NCBI GenBank assembly: GCA_903789635.1
Contig: CAIFEY010000006.1
Span: forward strand, 16,058 to 80,057
DNA length: 64,000 nucleotides
Source: an uncultured Eubacteriaceae bacterium
GTDB taxonomy: Bacteria > Bacillota > Clostridia > Peptostreptococcales > Anaerovoracaceae
Reading direction: 5' to 3'
Shown here: positions 1 to 9,801 of the stretch, in pieces
Numbering within the stretch: the first letter of the stretch is position 1
Layout of the letters: each line of letters opens with the position of its first letter
Made by a program: the position numbers and the translations under genes
The notes under the pieces: generated by a model
Database searches by the model: none
Told to the model about the DNA's origin: nothing
Seen by the model: the letters and a program-made list of their open reading frames with translations, nothing else

Positions 1-170
1 TGCACCAGCTCGACGTCAGCCGGCTTGGATGCCGCGGTCGCCGTGCTCGGCGCGAGCAGCGTGACCCCGGAAGCCGCGACCAGACCGCTCAGCGTGAGTG
101 CGGCAGCCTTGCGGAGCCCTGTACGGCCGCGATGGCCGGATGGAGAAGTAGCGTCCGTGAAATTGATCAT
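1..170 (-). CDS. Secreted protein, N-terminal fragment (runs off the window)
   Basis: Reading the minus strand from an ATG at 170 gives an uninterrupted 56-residue N-terminus that continues past the left edge. A GGGGG ribosome site lies just upstream (about 175-180). The fragment has a charged start (GHRGRTGLRKA), a hydrophobic core (LTLSGLVAASGVTLL) and an Ala-rich cleavage region (APSTATAAS), which is a classic Sec signal peptide. The mature part is nearly all outside the window, so the function cannot be named. A good promoter lies upstream at 260-288. Confidence 0.7.
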   Translation of the reverse strand, partial: MINFTDATSPSGHRGRTGLRKAAALTLSGLVAASGVTLLAPSTATAASKPADVELV

Positions 171-259
171 AATTTACCCCCTAAGTTATGTTCTCGTCAA
201 AATAATCCATCGCAAGGGCAAAAAATAGCATTGCTGTTTGTTTTTGCCAATTTGCCCAC

Positions 260-288
260 ATTGTATCACACAAATTTTGCCGTGTGAA
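260..288 (-). promoter_or_regulatory. Promoter of the secreted-protein gene
   Basis: On the minus strand, TTCACA (283-288) and TACAAT (260-265) are separated by exactly 17 bases, a near-consensus sigma-70/sigmaA promoter. It points at the signal-peptide gene starting at 170. Confidence 0.6.
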
Positions 289-387
289 GGAATTACAAGA
301 AATCGTTAAGATTTGCTAAAGATTTAAGATTTGCGGCTGGGCGAAGCGGTCTCGCGCGCGGGGGATGCGGGGGTGCTTTATTAATAA

Positions 388-455
388 TGAAGAGATGCGT
401 TTTCGAAATGCGGGACTGTGTTTTTCAAATGAGGAGATGTGTTTTCAAAATGCGG
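388..455. repeat. Two-copy 26-bp direct repeat in the 171-573 intergenic region
   Basis: Positions 388-413 and 430-455 are nearly identical (23 of 26 bases, period 42) and share the core GTTTTC.AAATGCGG. The rest of the 171-573 gap holds the minus-strand promoter above and a TATAAT at 544-549 just before lysA. No coding sequence is supported here. Confidence 0.55.
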
Positions 456-573
456 CCGGGCGGTCGGCGCGTGGATTTTGGCGGCGCAATGCAGAAATTT
501 GTTGTAAAACGATGAAATACTGCGCGCGATTATGTTATGATTGTATAATCAGATTCGAAAAGAGGAGGGCGCA

Positions 574-1848
574 ATGAAGAAAGAGCCATTCATTACATTA
601 GAGAAAGCACAGGAGATCGCGGAGCTGTTCCCGACTCCGTATTATGTATACGACGAGGCCGGCATCCGCCGCAACGCCGAGAACGTCTACAAGGCGTTCG
701 CGTGGAACAAGGGCTTCCGCGAGTACTTTGCGGTCAAGGCGACGCCGAACCCGTTCATCATGCAGATCCTGGGAGAGTACGGCTGCGGCTGCGACTGTTC
801 GTCCATGGCGGAGCTGATGCTGACCGAGGCGTGCGGGATCACGGGACAAAAAATCATGTTCAGCTCCAACGACACCCCGGTTGATGAGTACCGGTATGCG
901 GACAAGCTCGGCGCGATCATCAACCTGGATGATCTCTCGGACGTGGAAATTTTGTCTCAAACACTCGGGCACATTCCGGAGACGATCAGCTGCCGCTACA
1001 ACCCGGGCGGCGTGTTTAAGATGAGCAACGGCATCATGGACAACCCGGGTGACGCCAAGTACGGCATGAGCGAGGAGCAGCTGACGGAGGCGTTCCGCAG
1101 GCTGAAGGAGCTGGGCGCTAAGCACTTCGGCATCCACGCGTTCCTCGCCAGCAACACGGTCACGAACGAGTATTACCCTAAGCTCGCGGAGGAGCTGTTC
1201 TCCCTGGCCGTCCGCCTGAAGAAGGCGCTTGACGTCGACATCCGGTTTATCAACCTCTCCGGAGGCGTCGGCGTCGCGTACAGGCCGGAAGAGACCCCGA
1301 ACGACATCTTTGCGATCGGGGAGGGCGTGCACCGCGTCTACGACCGCATCCTGAAGCCGGAAGGCATGGACGACATCGCGATCTACACCGAGATGGGCCG
1401 CTTCATGCTCGGCCCGTACGGAGCCCTCGTCACCCGCGCCGTCCACGAGAAGAAGACCTATAAGGACTACATCGGCTGCGACGCCTGCGCGTCCAACCTG
1501 ATGCGCCCGATGATGTACGGGGCCTACCACCACATCACCGTCCTCGGGAAGGAGGATGCGCCGGCGGACCACGTCTACGACGTGACGGGCGCGCTCTGCG
1601 AGAACAGCGACAAGTTCGCGATCGACAGAAAGCTCCCGGAGATCGACCTCGGCGATTATCTGTACATCCACGACACAGGCGCGCACGGCCACTCGATGGG
1701 CTACCAGTATAACGGCCGCCTGCGCTCCGCGGAAATCCTGCTGCGCCCGGACGGCTCGTTCACCATGATCCGCCGCGCCGAGACCACTGACGACTACTTC
1801 GCGACCCTCGACTTCAGCGATTACGGCAAAAAACTCCTGCACCGCTAA
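574..1848 (+). CDS. lysA: Diaminopimelate decarboxylase (fold-type III PLP enzyme)
   Basis: A 424-residue protein expected to decarboxylate meso-diaminopimelate to L-lysine with pyridoxal phosphate. The PLP-binding lysine sits in YFAVKATPNP near residue 48. A glycine-rich NLSGGVG phosphate loop lies mid-protein, and the partner-subunit cysteine motif is CENSDKFA. The C-terminal barrel contains HGHSMGYQYNGR. The usual H-x-GS motif of canonical LysA is replaced by HAFLASN; I know this from the clostridial branch of the family. The ATG at 574 is chosen because AGAGGAGG lies 7 bases upstream; an open frame extends back to 541 without a ribosome site. A TATAAT at 544-549 could start a very short leader. 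The gene stands alone and ends before a bidirectional terminator. Confidence 0.85.
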   Translation: MKKEPFITLEKAQEIAELFPTPYYVYDEAGIRRNAENVYKAFAWNKGFREYFAVKATPNPFIMQILGEYGCGCDCSSMAELMLTEACGITGQKIMFSSNDTPVDEYRYADKLGAIINLDDLSDVEILSQTLGHIPETISCRYNPGGVFKMSNGIMDNPGDAKYGMSEEQLTEAFRRLKELGAKHFGIHAFLASNTVTNEYYPKLAEELFSLAVRLKKALDVDIRFINLSGGVGVAYRPEETPNDIFAIGEGVHRVYDRILKPEGMDDIAIYTEMGRFMLGPYGALVTRAVHEKKTYKDYIGCDACASNLMRPMMYGAYHHITVLGKEDAPADHVYDVTGALCENSDKFAIDRKLPEIDLGDYLYIHDTGAHGHSMGYQYNGRLRSAEILLRPDGSFTMIRRAETTDDYFATLDFSDYGKKLLHR

Positions 1849-1999
1849 CCACTGCCCCGCAGGCACCGCCGCTCATCCCGCGGCAAAACCCGCGCCGGAT
1901 CAGGGAGGAAGCCTGCCCTGCTGAGCAGGATGCTCCGTCCGCCGCGCCGCCGTCAGATTGTATATATAATAGTAATAAAAGTAATAAACGGAAAATAAA

Positions 2000-2052
2000 G
2001 GCAGGCGCCCGGAACCTCTAAAGATTTAAGAGGACCTGGCGCCTGCCTTTCT
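2000..2052. terminator. Bidirectional terminator between lysA and tRNA-Val
   Basis: A perfect 10-bp outer stem (GGCAGGCGCC with GGCGCCTGCC) encloses a second CCTCT/AGAGG stem. T-rich sequence follows on both strands, so it can end lysA on plus and the tRNA on minus. Confidence 0.75.
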
Positions 2053-2064
2053 GCAATAAAAAAA

Positions 2065-2137
2065 TGGTCTGTGCGGGGCTCGAACCCACGACATCCTGGT
2101 TGTCACCCAGACGCTCTCCCAGCTGAGCTAACGGATC
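2065..2137 (-). tRNA. tRNA-Val (anticodon GAC), acceptor stem with two mismatches
   Basis: The minus strand folds as a 73-nt tRNA without an encoded CCA. The D stem is GCTC/GAGC. The anticodon stem TCTGG/CCAGG carries loop GTGACAA, giving anticodon GAC (valine). The T stem GTGGG/CCCGC carries loop TTCGAGC. The acceptor 5' strand GATCCGT pairs imperfectly with ACAGACC: positions 2 and 5 give A-C and C-A, where GGTCTGT would pair fully. A run of T follows the discriminator base directly. It may be functional with editing or wobble, or a decaying copy. Confidence 0.75.
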
Positions 2138-2939
2138 ATATGTGGGAATGTTCCGCGGATTTATCATTTCCTCCGTGTTACTCGATAAGTATAACACAGG
2201 GTAAAGCAAAATGCACGATGTATTTAAAAAAGTGCAAGAAAAATACAGAGTTCATTTTTGGAATTGTAAGATATATTCATACATGAGTACAGGCGTGTTA
2301 TAGCGAATAAAAGTATACTTTTTTAGTATAGTATTCAGCAGTTTTTGCCAGCATGCGATAACAAGATAGTCTCTTTGTAAAACAATAACAATTCTGTAAA
2401 ACTTATTAGAATGCGGCAGAAACCCACTGAAACGCTGTTAAATACAGGGTTACAGGTGACATAAGTCTCAATTGTGACCGATTTTGGGCATAAATTCACA
2501 ATTTTAAATGAATAAATATTGTGGATTTAAACAAATTTAAGGAGAAAACTACAATGAAGTGAGAATCATTATCTTGGGTAAGAGGAGACTTACCTTGTGC
2601 GTTTTATTGCCTTTCGTTTAAAGAAATACACGATTTACCCGGAAAACCTAATTGTGAGACTAGTTGAAATTAAAAAAAGAGAGTGATAGACTGTGACTAA
2701 AGATACGAAGATCGGGTGTCGCCGGCCTTCTGCCGGCGGGTATTGCGAACCCGCGGCCAAGTACCTGCTGCGATATTATATGTTAGGAAAGAGCATCAGA
2801 ACGGATTTCCGACCTGCCCGGATCGATTTTGTCCGAGACTGGAAGGGAGACGGAAGAAAGAACGCCTAAACGTTATAGTGGAACGACATTCTACGAAATG
2901 CCTCTTTAGATGTAGTGTTTACAGAAAAGGGAAAACGTT
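2138..2939. other. Long AT-rich leader region of the surface protein gene
   Basis: No convincing gene lies in these 800 bases. Visible structure: a 14-bp palindrome AAAAGTATACTTTT (2309-2322); an inverted repeat AATTGTGA/TCACAATT near 2469-2502; a GGTAAG/CTTACC hairpin near 2577-2594; and near 2718-2756 two overlapping, mutually exclusive hairpins (CGCCGGC/GCCGGCG and GCGGGT/ACCCGC). A 58-codon GTG-started frame at 2693-2869 covers these hairpins but has a weak ribosome site. A minimal ATG-AAG-TGA frame preceded by AAGGAG sits near 2554. Together they suggest a structured untranslated leader. Confidence 0.4.
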
Positions 2940-5900
2940 ATGAAGCGGAAGAACAAAAGAATGATGCTCATTCTCGTCATGTCATTCGTACTGACCATGA
3001 GTTTTACTGCGCAGTTTACGATGTCCGTAATGGCGCAGGACACGAATCAGACGAACCAGACGACGGAAGTGACGGAAACAAACGGCTCCGGAAGCGATGG
3101 CTCCGGAAGCAGCGGAACAACAAGCGGCAGCACGGACAGCAAGGTCAGTGCGGAAAGCCAGGGAACAGACGGACAGAGCGGTACCGACGGCAAGGTAACC
3201 GCAAGTACATCCACCGACGGCACTGACAAGGACGGCACGGTGAACACACAGTCCAACGACGTCCTCAGTGATTCGGACAAAGATGAAGAACAGCCGAAAG
3301 ACGCGGTTGATGTCGATGCGATCTACCTGAACGGCAGCTCTGGCAGCGACGACAACGACGGAACGTCCGCGGACAAGGCCGTGAAGACGTTCGAGAAGGC
3401 GAAGCAGATTGCGAAGGACAGCCCGAGCGTCACGACGATCTACGTCACGGGAACCGCGGATTTGACCGGCGACGTCTCCTTAGACGGGACTAGCGCGGTC
3501 GTCAAGCGCGCGGAGGGAATGACCGGCTACCTGTTCAAGGTTAAGGGCACGGCAACCCTGAGTAACATCACGATCGACGGCAACAATCAGTCGGCAGAGA
3601 AATCGCTGATCTATGTTTCCGATGGAACTACCTTGAACATCACCGACGGTACGGTGCTGGAGAATAACGTTACAGGGCCGGGAGCACAGCTCTACGATGC
3701 GGACGGCGGTGCAGTCAAGGTTGAGGATGCGAGCCTGAATATGTCCGGCGGAACGATTCAGAACAACAGCGCCTGCATCGGCGGCGGAATCTGCCTGGAG
3801 CGTTCGACGATGAACATGACCGGCGGAACCATCAGCGGAAATAAGGCAGTTAATGCAACAACCAGGAGAGATAATTATAACGCCGCCGGCGGTGGAGTCG
3901 GTATCTACACGAGCTGGTACGGGTCCGGAAAGAGTTCCGTATTCAACTTTAGCGGCGGAACGATCGACGGCAATTCTTCCCAGGGAACCGGAGGCGGAAT
4001 CAGCCTTGGGGATCTCACGGCCTCTGATGCGATTGAACTGAACATGACCGGCGGAACGATCTCCAACAACTCCTCCAGATCCTGCGGCGGAGGTATCTTT
4101 GTCTAGGCAAGCGGATCAGGAAACCAGGCGGTCGCCAACGTTTCCGGCGGAAACATCATCAACAACCACATGGTCGGTTATGGATACGGAAATTATTTAT
4201 TCGGCGGCGGAGGAATCTACGTCAATGGATATCCGGATGGTTACGGCCTTTCCAGCGGGGAACTGCATCTGATCAACGCGATCATCACGGATAATACTGC
4301 TGCGGGCACAATCTCTGGCGGAATATATACCGTCGGTGAAGGCGGAGGATACGCAGCCTGTCCGGTCGCAAAGACGCATATTTACTTGACGGACGGTGCG
4401 GCGATCTACGGAAATAAGGCAAGCAACGAGGCGAAAGATATCTATCTTCTCGCAGCGAATAATCTTGGATTACACAGTGGAGATCCACTCTATACCGTCA
4501 GCAGCAGCATGCTCGGCGGGGCGCCGTATCACTGGAAGGACAGTAACGGCGACGAGGTGCCGCTGAACAAGCTGGATGGTCAGCTGTTTGCGGATAATAA
4601 CGATGCTCTCATGCTCTATACGGATGAACAGGCAGACAGCGCGGCGAACAGCCTCGGAAAGGTCATCATCAGCGGTAACACGTCCGCGACTAACGGCGGC
4701 GGAATTGGTACGAACGGAACCGTCACGATCGGTGTTGAAGATACCACGACGCTTCACGTCACCAAGACCTGGACGAATGATAACAGTGCTGACCGTCCAT
4801 CTTCGATCAAGGTACAGCTGTACCGTCATACGGAAGGTACAGACCCGATCTACATCGGTTACGAAACCATGAGTCCGGATAAGGACGGAAACTGGGAACT
4901 GACCTTCAAGAACCTGCCTAAGGCGGATTCGAACGGCAATACCTACACCTACACGGTTAAGGAAGAGCCGGTCGACGGCTATACAGCAACCGTTACCGGA
5001 TCCCAGGCAGAGGGATACACGATCAACAACGATACACACGCCTCCGTATCGGTCAGCAAGGTCTGGAACGACAGCAATAACCAGTACGGCATCCGCCCGA
5101 ACTCGATCACGGTCAACCTGCTCGCGAACGGCGAGAAGGTCGACTCCAAGACCGTAACGGCTGCGGACGACTGGAAATGCACATTTACCGATCTCGCGAC
5201 GAAGGATAAGGATGGAAACAAGATTACTTACACGGTAAGTGAGGATTCAATCAGCAACTACAATTCGGAGGTCACGGGCAGCGCAGCGGACGGATTTACG
5301 ATCACGAACACGAGCACGTACACGCCGCCGACGCCGACCCCGACGCCAAGCTACACGACGTTCACCGTCAACAAGGTCTGGAACCTGCAGGCCGGACAGA
5401 CGGCGCCAAGTTCCGTACAGGTACAGCTCTACAAGAACGGCGTCCTCTACGATACGCAGAGCGTAACGGCAGCCCAGAACTGGACTTATACATGGGCAAG
5501 TCTGCCTTTGACGGAGAACGGATCGATCATCAACTGGACGGTCCAGGAAGTCAATCCGGACAACGCCTATCAGGTATCGATCCTGAGCAGTGCGAACAGC
5601 GCGACGATCACGAATACGCCGAACGCACTGTCGCCTTCAACTACGCAGGTCACGGTAAATAAGGTCTGGAAACTGGACAACGGCGGAACGGCCGCAGCAT
5701 CTGTGCAGGCGCAGCTCTATCAGAACGGCGCGGCATACGGCGATCCGGTCACGCTGAGCGCGGCGACGAACTGGGCGTATACCTGGGACAAGCTGCCGAA
5801 GGCGGACGCGAGCGGAAACGCTTACACCTGGACGGTCAAGGAAGTCAACGTTCCGAGCGGATTCTCGAGTTCTGTAACCGGCGAAGACAACTCGTTCACG

Positions 5901-6167
5901 ATCACGAACGATGATAACAACACGCCGGTGAACCCGAAGACGCCGGACAACCCGGACAACCCGGACAATCCGAACACGCCGAACACGCCGAGCACACCGG
6001 GCAAGAGTACGACGACTACCACGACAACCGTGACGAACAAGACGGTGACCGCCAAGTCGCCTCAGACCGGAGACAGTTCGCAGGTCGGACTGTACGCGGG
6101 ACTTCTCACGGCGGCAGTTGCGGGAGCGGCGGCGCTGCTGATCTGGAAGCGCAGGAAGGACGACTGA
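2940..6167 (+). pseudogene. Large cell-wall surface protein (beta-helix plus Cna_B repeats), interrupted by an in-frame TAG
   Basis: The frame starting at ATG 2940 would encode about 1,075 residues but has one TAG at 4104-4106. The same frame stays open and homologous on both sides. Order: signal peptide (residues 1-33, ending SVMAQD); Ser/Thr/Gly-rich linker; repeated NMTGGTISGN-type units of a right-handed beta-helix, which continue across the TAG; at least four Cna_B-type domains from about 4750 with VTKTWTND/VNKVWN-like starts; a Pro/Asn/Asp-rich wall-spanning stretch; and a sortase-type end SPQTG, hydrophobic helix, KRRKDD. Such proteins are anchored to peptidoglycan as adhesins. The upstream part alone (2940-4106) would be secreted without an anchor. 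The downstream part has an ATG at 4170 but no signal peptide. Confidence 0.8.
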
Positions 6168-6319
6168 TTGACTGCAGGAAGAGCTGGAAAAGATGAAGAA
6201 ATGTGAGGATAAACGTAATGTAAAACCTTACAAACCGCAAGAAAAGAGCGAGTCATTTTCTAGTGTTTTCCAGTTTGTATGATATAATAACTACTAGAGC
6301 AATTCGTCTCTTGATAAGG

Positions 6320-6362
6320 GAGCACGACGGGTTTTGAACGATTTACCCGCCGTGCTCTTTTT
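6320..6362 (+). terminator. Terminator of the surface protein gene
   Basis: GAGCACG-A-CGGGT pairs with ACCCG-C-CGTGCTC (one internal mismatch) and is followed by TTTTT. Confidence 0.85.
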
Positions 6363-6435
6363 CAGCATATCGTTAATTTATATTAACGATTAATAATGTG
6401 TTCGTGTATATTTTGTCAAAATAACCAAAAATGGA

Positions 6436-6465
6436 TTGAGAAAATTGCGGAGTTTGTGTTATATT
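6436..6465 (+). promoter_or_regulatory. Promoter of thrH
   Basis: TTGAGA (6436-6441) and TATATT (6460-6465) with an 18-base spacer, 50 bases upstream of the thrH start. Confidence 0.5.
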
Positions 6466-6515
6466 ACATATACTAGTCATTGATTGAACGATAATAGGAA
6501 GGAAATGAGAGTTTT

Positions 6516-7121
6516 ATGTATATTACATGCTTGGATTTAGAGAGCGTCCTGGTCCCGGAGATCTGGATCGCGTTCGCGGAGAAGACCGGTATCGAGGGGC
6601 TGAAGAAGACGACGCGCGACGAACCGGACTACGACGTGCTGATGAATTACCGCCTGGACCTGGTGCGCCAGAAGCACATGGGGCTTCCGGAGATTCAGGA
6701 GGTCATCGCGGAGATCGACCCGCTGGAGGGGGCAAAAGAGTTCCTGGACGAGTTACGCACGTTCTCGCAGGTCGTGATCATCAGTGATTCCTTCAAGGAG
6801 TTCGCCATGCCGCTGATGAAGAAGCTGAACTACCCGACGATCTTCTGCAACGAGCTCGAGGTCGCGGAGGACGGCGCGATCACCGGTTACAAGATGCGGC
6901 TCCCGGACTCCAAGCGCAGCACCGTGCTCGGCCTGCAGTCGATCGGCTTCCAGACCATCGCGTGCGGCGACAGCTTCAACGACATCGGCATGATCCGCGC
7001 GAGCAAGGCAGGATTCCTGTTCTGCACGACCGACGAGATCAAGGCTGGAAACCCGGACATTGCAACGGTTGAGAACTACGATGAGCTCCTCGCCGGCAGC
7101 CGCGCCGCGATGACGGACTAG
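6516..7121 (+). CDS. thrH: ThrH-type phosphoserine phosphatase / homoserine phosphotransferase (HAD family)
   Basis: 201 residues, close to the ~205 of Pseudomonas ThrH, with the same distinctive opening: CLDLESVLVPEIWIAFAEKT here against CLDLEGVLVPEIWIAFAEKT. The HAD motif I Asp is in that segment. Motif II is IISDS, and motif III/IV is ACGDSFNDIGMI. ThrH removes phosphate from phosphoserine and can pass it to homoserine, so it may serve serine or threonine synthesis in the cytoplasm. It is monocistronic, with its own promoter, and convergent with mutY (31-base gap). Confidence 0.88.
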   Translation: MYITCLDLESVLVPEIWIAFAEKTGIEGLKKTTRDEPDYDVLMNYRLDLVRQKHMGLPEIQEVIAEIDPLEGAKEFLDELRTFSQVVIISDSFKEFAMPLMKKLNYPTIFCNELEVAEDGAITGYKMRLPDSKRSTVLGLQSIGFQTIACGDSFNDIGMIRASKAGFLFCTTDEIKAGNPDIATVENYDELLAGSRAAMTD

Positions 7122-7152
7122 TCTTTCCGACAAAAAATCCGCCGCCGGTCAT

Positions 7153-8682
<1,530 letters not shown>

Positions 8683-8996
8683 TGCCGCCTCCGCTGCTGT
8701 CCGTTTTCGCTGCCTTGTTTATCGCCGCTGCTGCTGTCTGTCTCGCTGGCTTTCTCGTGCCTCGCGCGATTCGGTTTCCAGTGTATCACAGTTTTTCCGT
8801 TCCTGCACAGGGCGCGGGGATCAGAGGCGTGGCGCCCGGACACAAACGAGAGATGGTAAATAGTGGAAAACAAGCGGAGCGTGGTAGGCGCCGGGCAGAT
8901 GGGAGAATTTAGGGCGATTAGGGCGCGGGAATGGATGAATATCGCTGATCGGCGATAGGCGATTCGCCCGTGAAATGGTTCCTGCGCGCGTTTTTG

Positions 8997-9005
8997 TGGT
9001 ACAAT
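8997..9005 (+). promoter_or_regulatory. Extended -10 promoter in the 8683-9323 gap
   Basis: TGGTACAAT is an extended -10 element with no good -35. It points toward the 9324 gene and the SulP gene. The rest of this 640-base gap shows only a short direct repeat (ATGATCAGGCA twice, near 9118-9142) and no coding sequence. Confidence 0.4.
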
Positions 9006-9323
9006 AGCTTAACTGCAGAATTACTTTTTTGTCAGTGATAAATGAAAATTGTGTCATTCGACGAACAGCGCGTTTTGTCAGGGGTAAAACAGTCGAAATG
9101 GCTGGAATCTGAAAATATATGATCAGGCAATGAATGATCAGGCAATGATCGGCGGATGCTCGATACGCGTGTGGGCGGACGGACTGCAATAAAATATAGT
9201 CGAAAACGGGCGGCTGCCATGCCGGCAGATGTAAGGTACACGCCTGCCATCAGGGAAGGTGCGGCGGGGGCCCGGGAAATTTTGTCAGAGAAAATATCAG
9301 AGAAAACAGGAGATGGGATACCG

Positions 9324-9773
9324 ATGGGAAATGAAGAGAAGAATGTGAATCAGGCTGCGGACAAGGAGAGGGTCGCGGCGGCGGCGCGGCGCTTTCAGCA
9401 GGGGGACGAATCGGCATTTAACGATATTTACGCGGAGACGCTGATCGGCTTCTCGGAGCAGGCGCAGGAATGGTTCCCGGACGACCCGGTGTACCAGGAT
9501 GCGCTGCAGATCGCGTATGCGGAGATCGCGGCGGGCCTGAAGGAGCAGGATGCCGGGGATGCGGACGCGCTTTACGCCTGGATGGAGGGCGTTCTGCACG
9601 GAGTTCTGGATGCGGTTCAGAAGCAGAAGGAGCGCGAGGTGCCGGAGGACCTGGAGGAGTTCCTGAAGATCGGGAAGAGCATCATCTCGACCAAGGATAT
9701 CGAGGACTTTGAGAAGAAGAAGAAGGAAGACGAGGAGAAGCGCGAAGAGGCGGAGATCATGAATCTGCACTAG
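9324..9773 (+). CDS. Hypothetical acidic protein with a sigma-region-2-like N-terminus
   Basis: 149 residues from an ATG with AGGAGA about 10 bases upstream; the frame is open further back to 9156 without a ribosome site. Residues about 18-55 (RFQQGDESAFNDIY, later DDPVYQDALQIAY) resemble region 2.1-2.2 of sigma-70 factors. No region 4 follows; instead there is a charged coiled stretch (FEKKKKEDEEKREEAE). It could be a degenerate sigma-like or partner protein. It lies 28 bases upstream of the SulP gene in one apparent operon. Function unknown. Confidence 0.6.
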   Translation: MGNEEKNVNQAADKERVAAAARRFQQGDESAFNDIYAETLIGFSEQAQEWFPDDPVYQDALQIAYAEIAAGLKEQDAGDADALYAWMEGVLHGVLDAVQKQKEREVPEDLEEFLKIGKSIISTKDIEDFEKKKKEDEEKREEAEIMNLH

Positions 9774-9801
9774 GGCTTTTAGTTAATCGAAAGGAAGGCC
9801 G

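Noticed and set aside
598..1866. Long antisense open frame over lysA, and similar ones over sulP, M24, YitT, the hydrogenase genes, hypD/hypE and the set-2 NifD-like gene
   Set aside because: They are mirror frames of GC-rich genes, have odd Arg/Val/Asp-rich composition and no ribosome sites, while the sense frames encode clear families.
2018..2209. Minus-strand 63-codon frame
   Set aside because: It is the tRNA-Val and its flanks read as protein (AQLGERLGD-type tRNA shadow).
4104..4106. Pyrrolysine at the TAG codons
   Set aside because: No pyl genes in the window and TAG ends many ordinary genes here.
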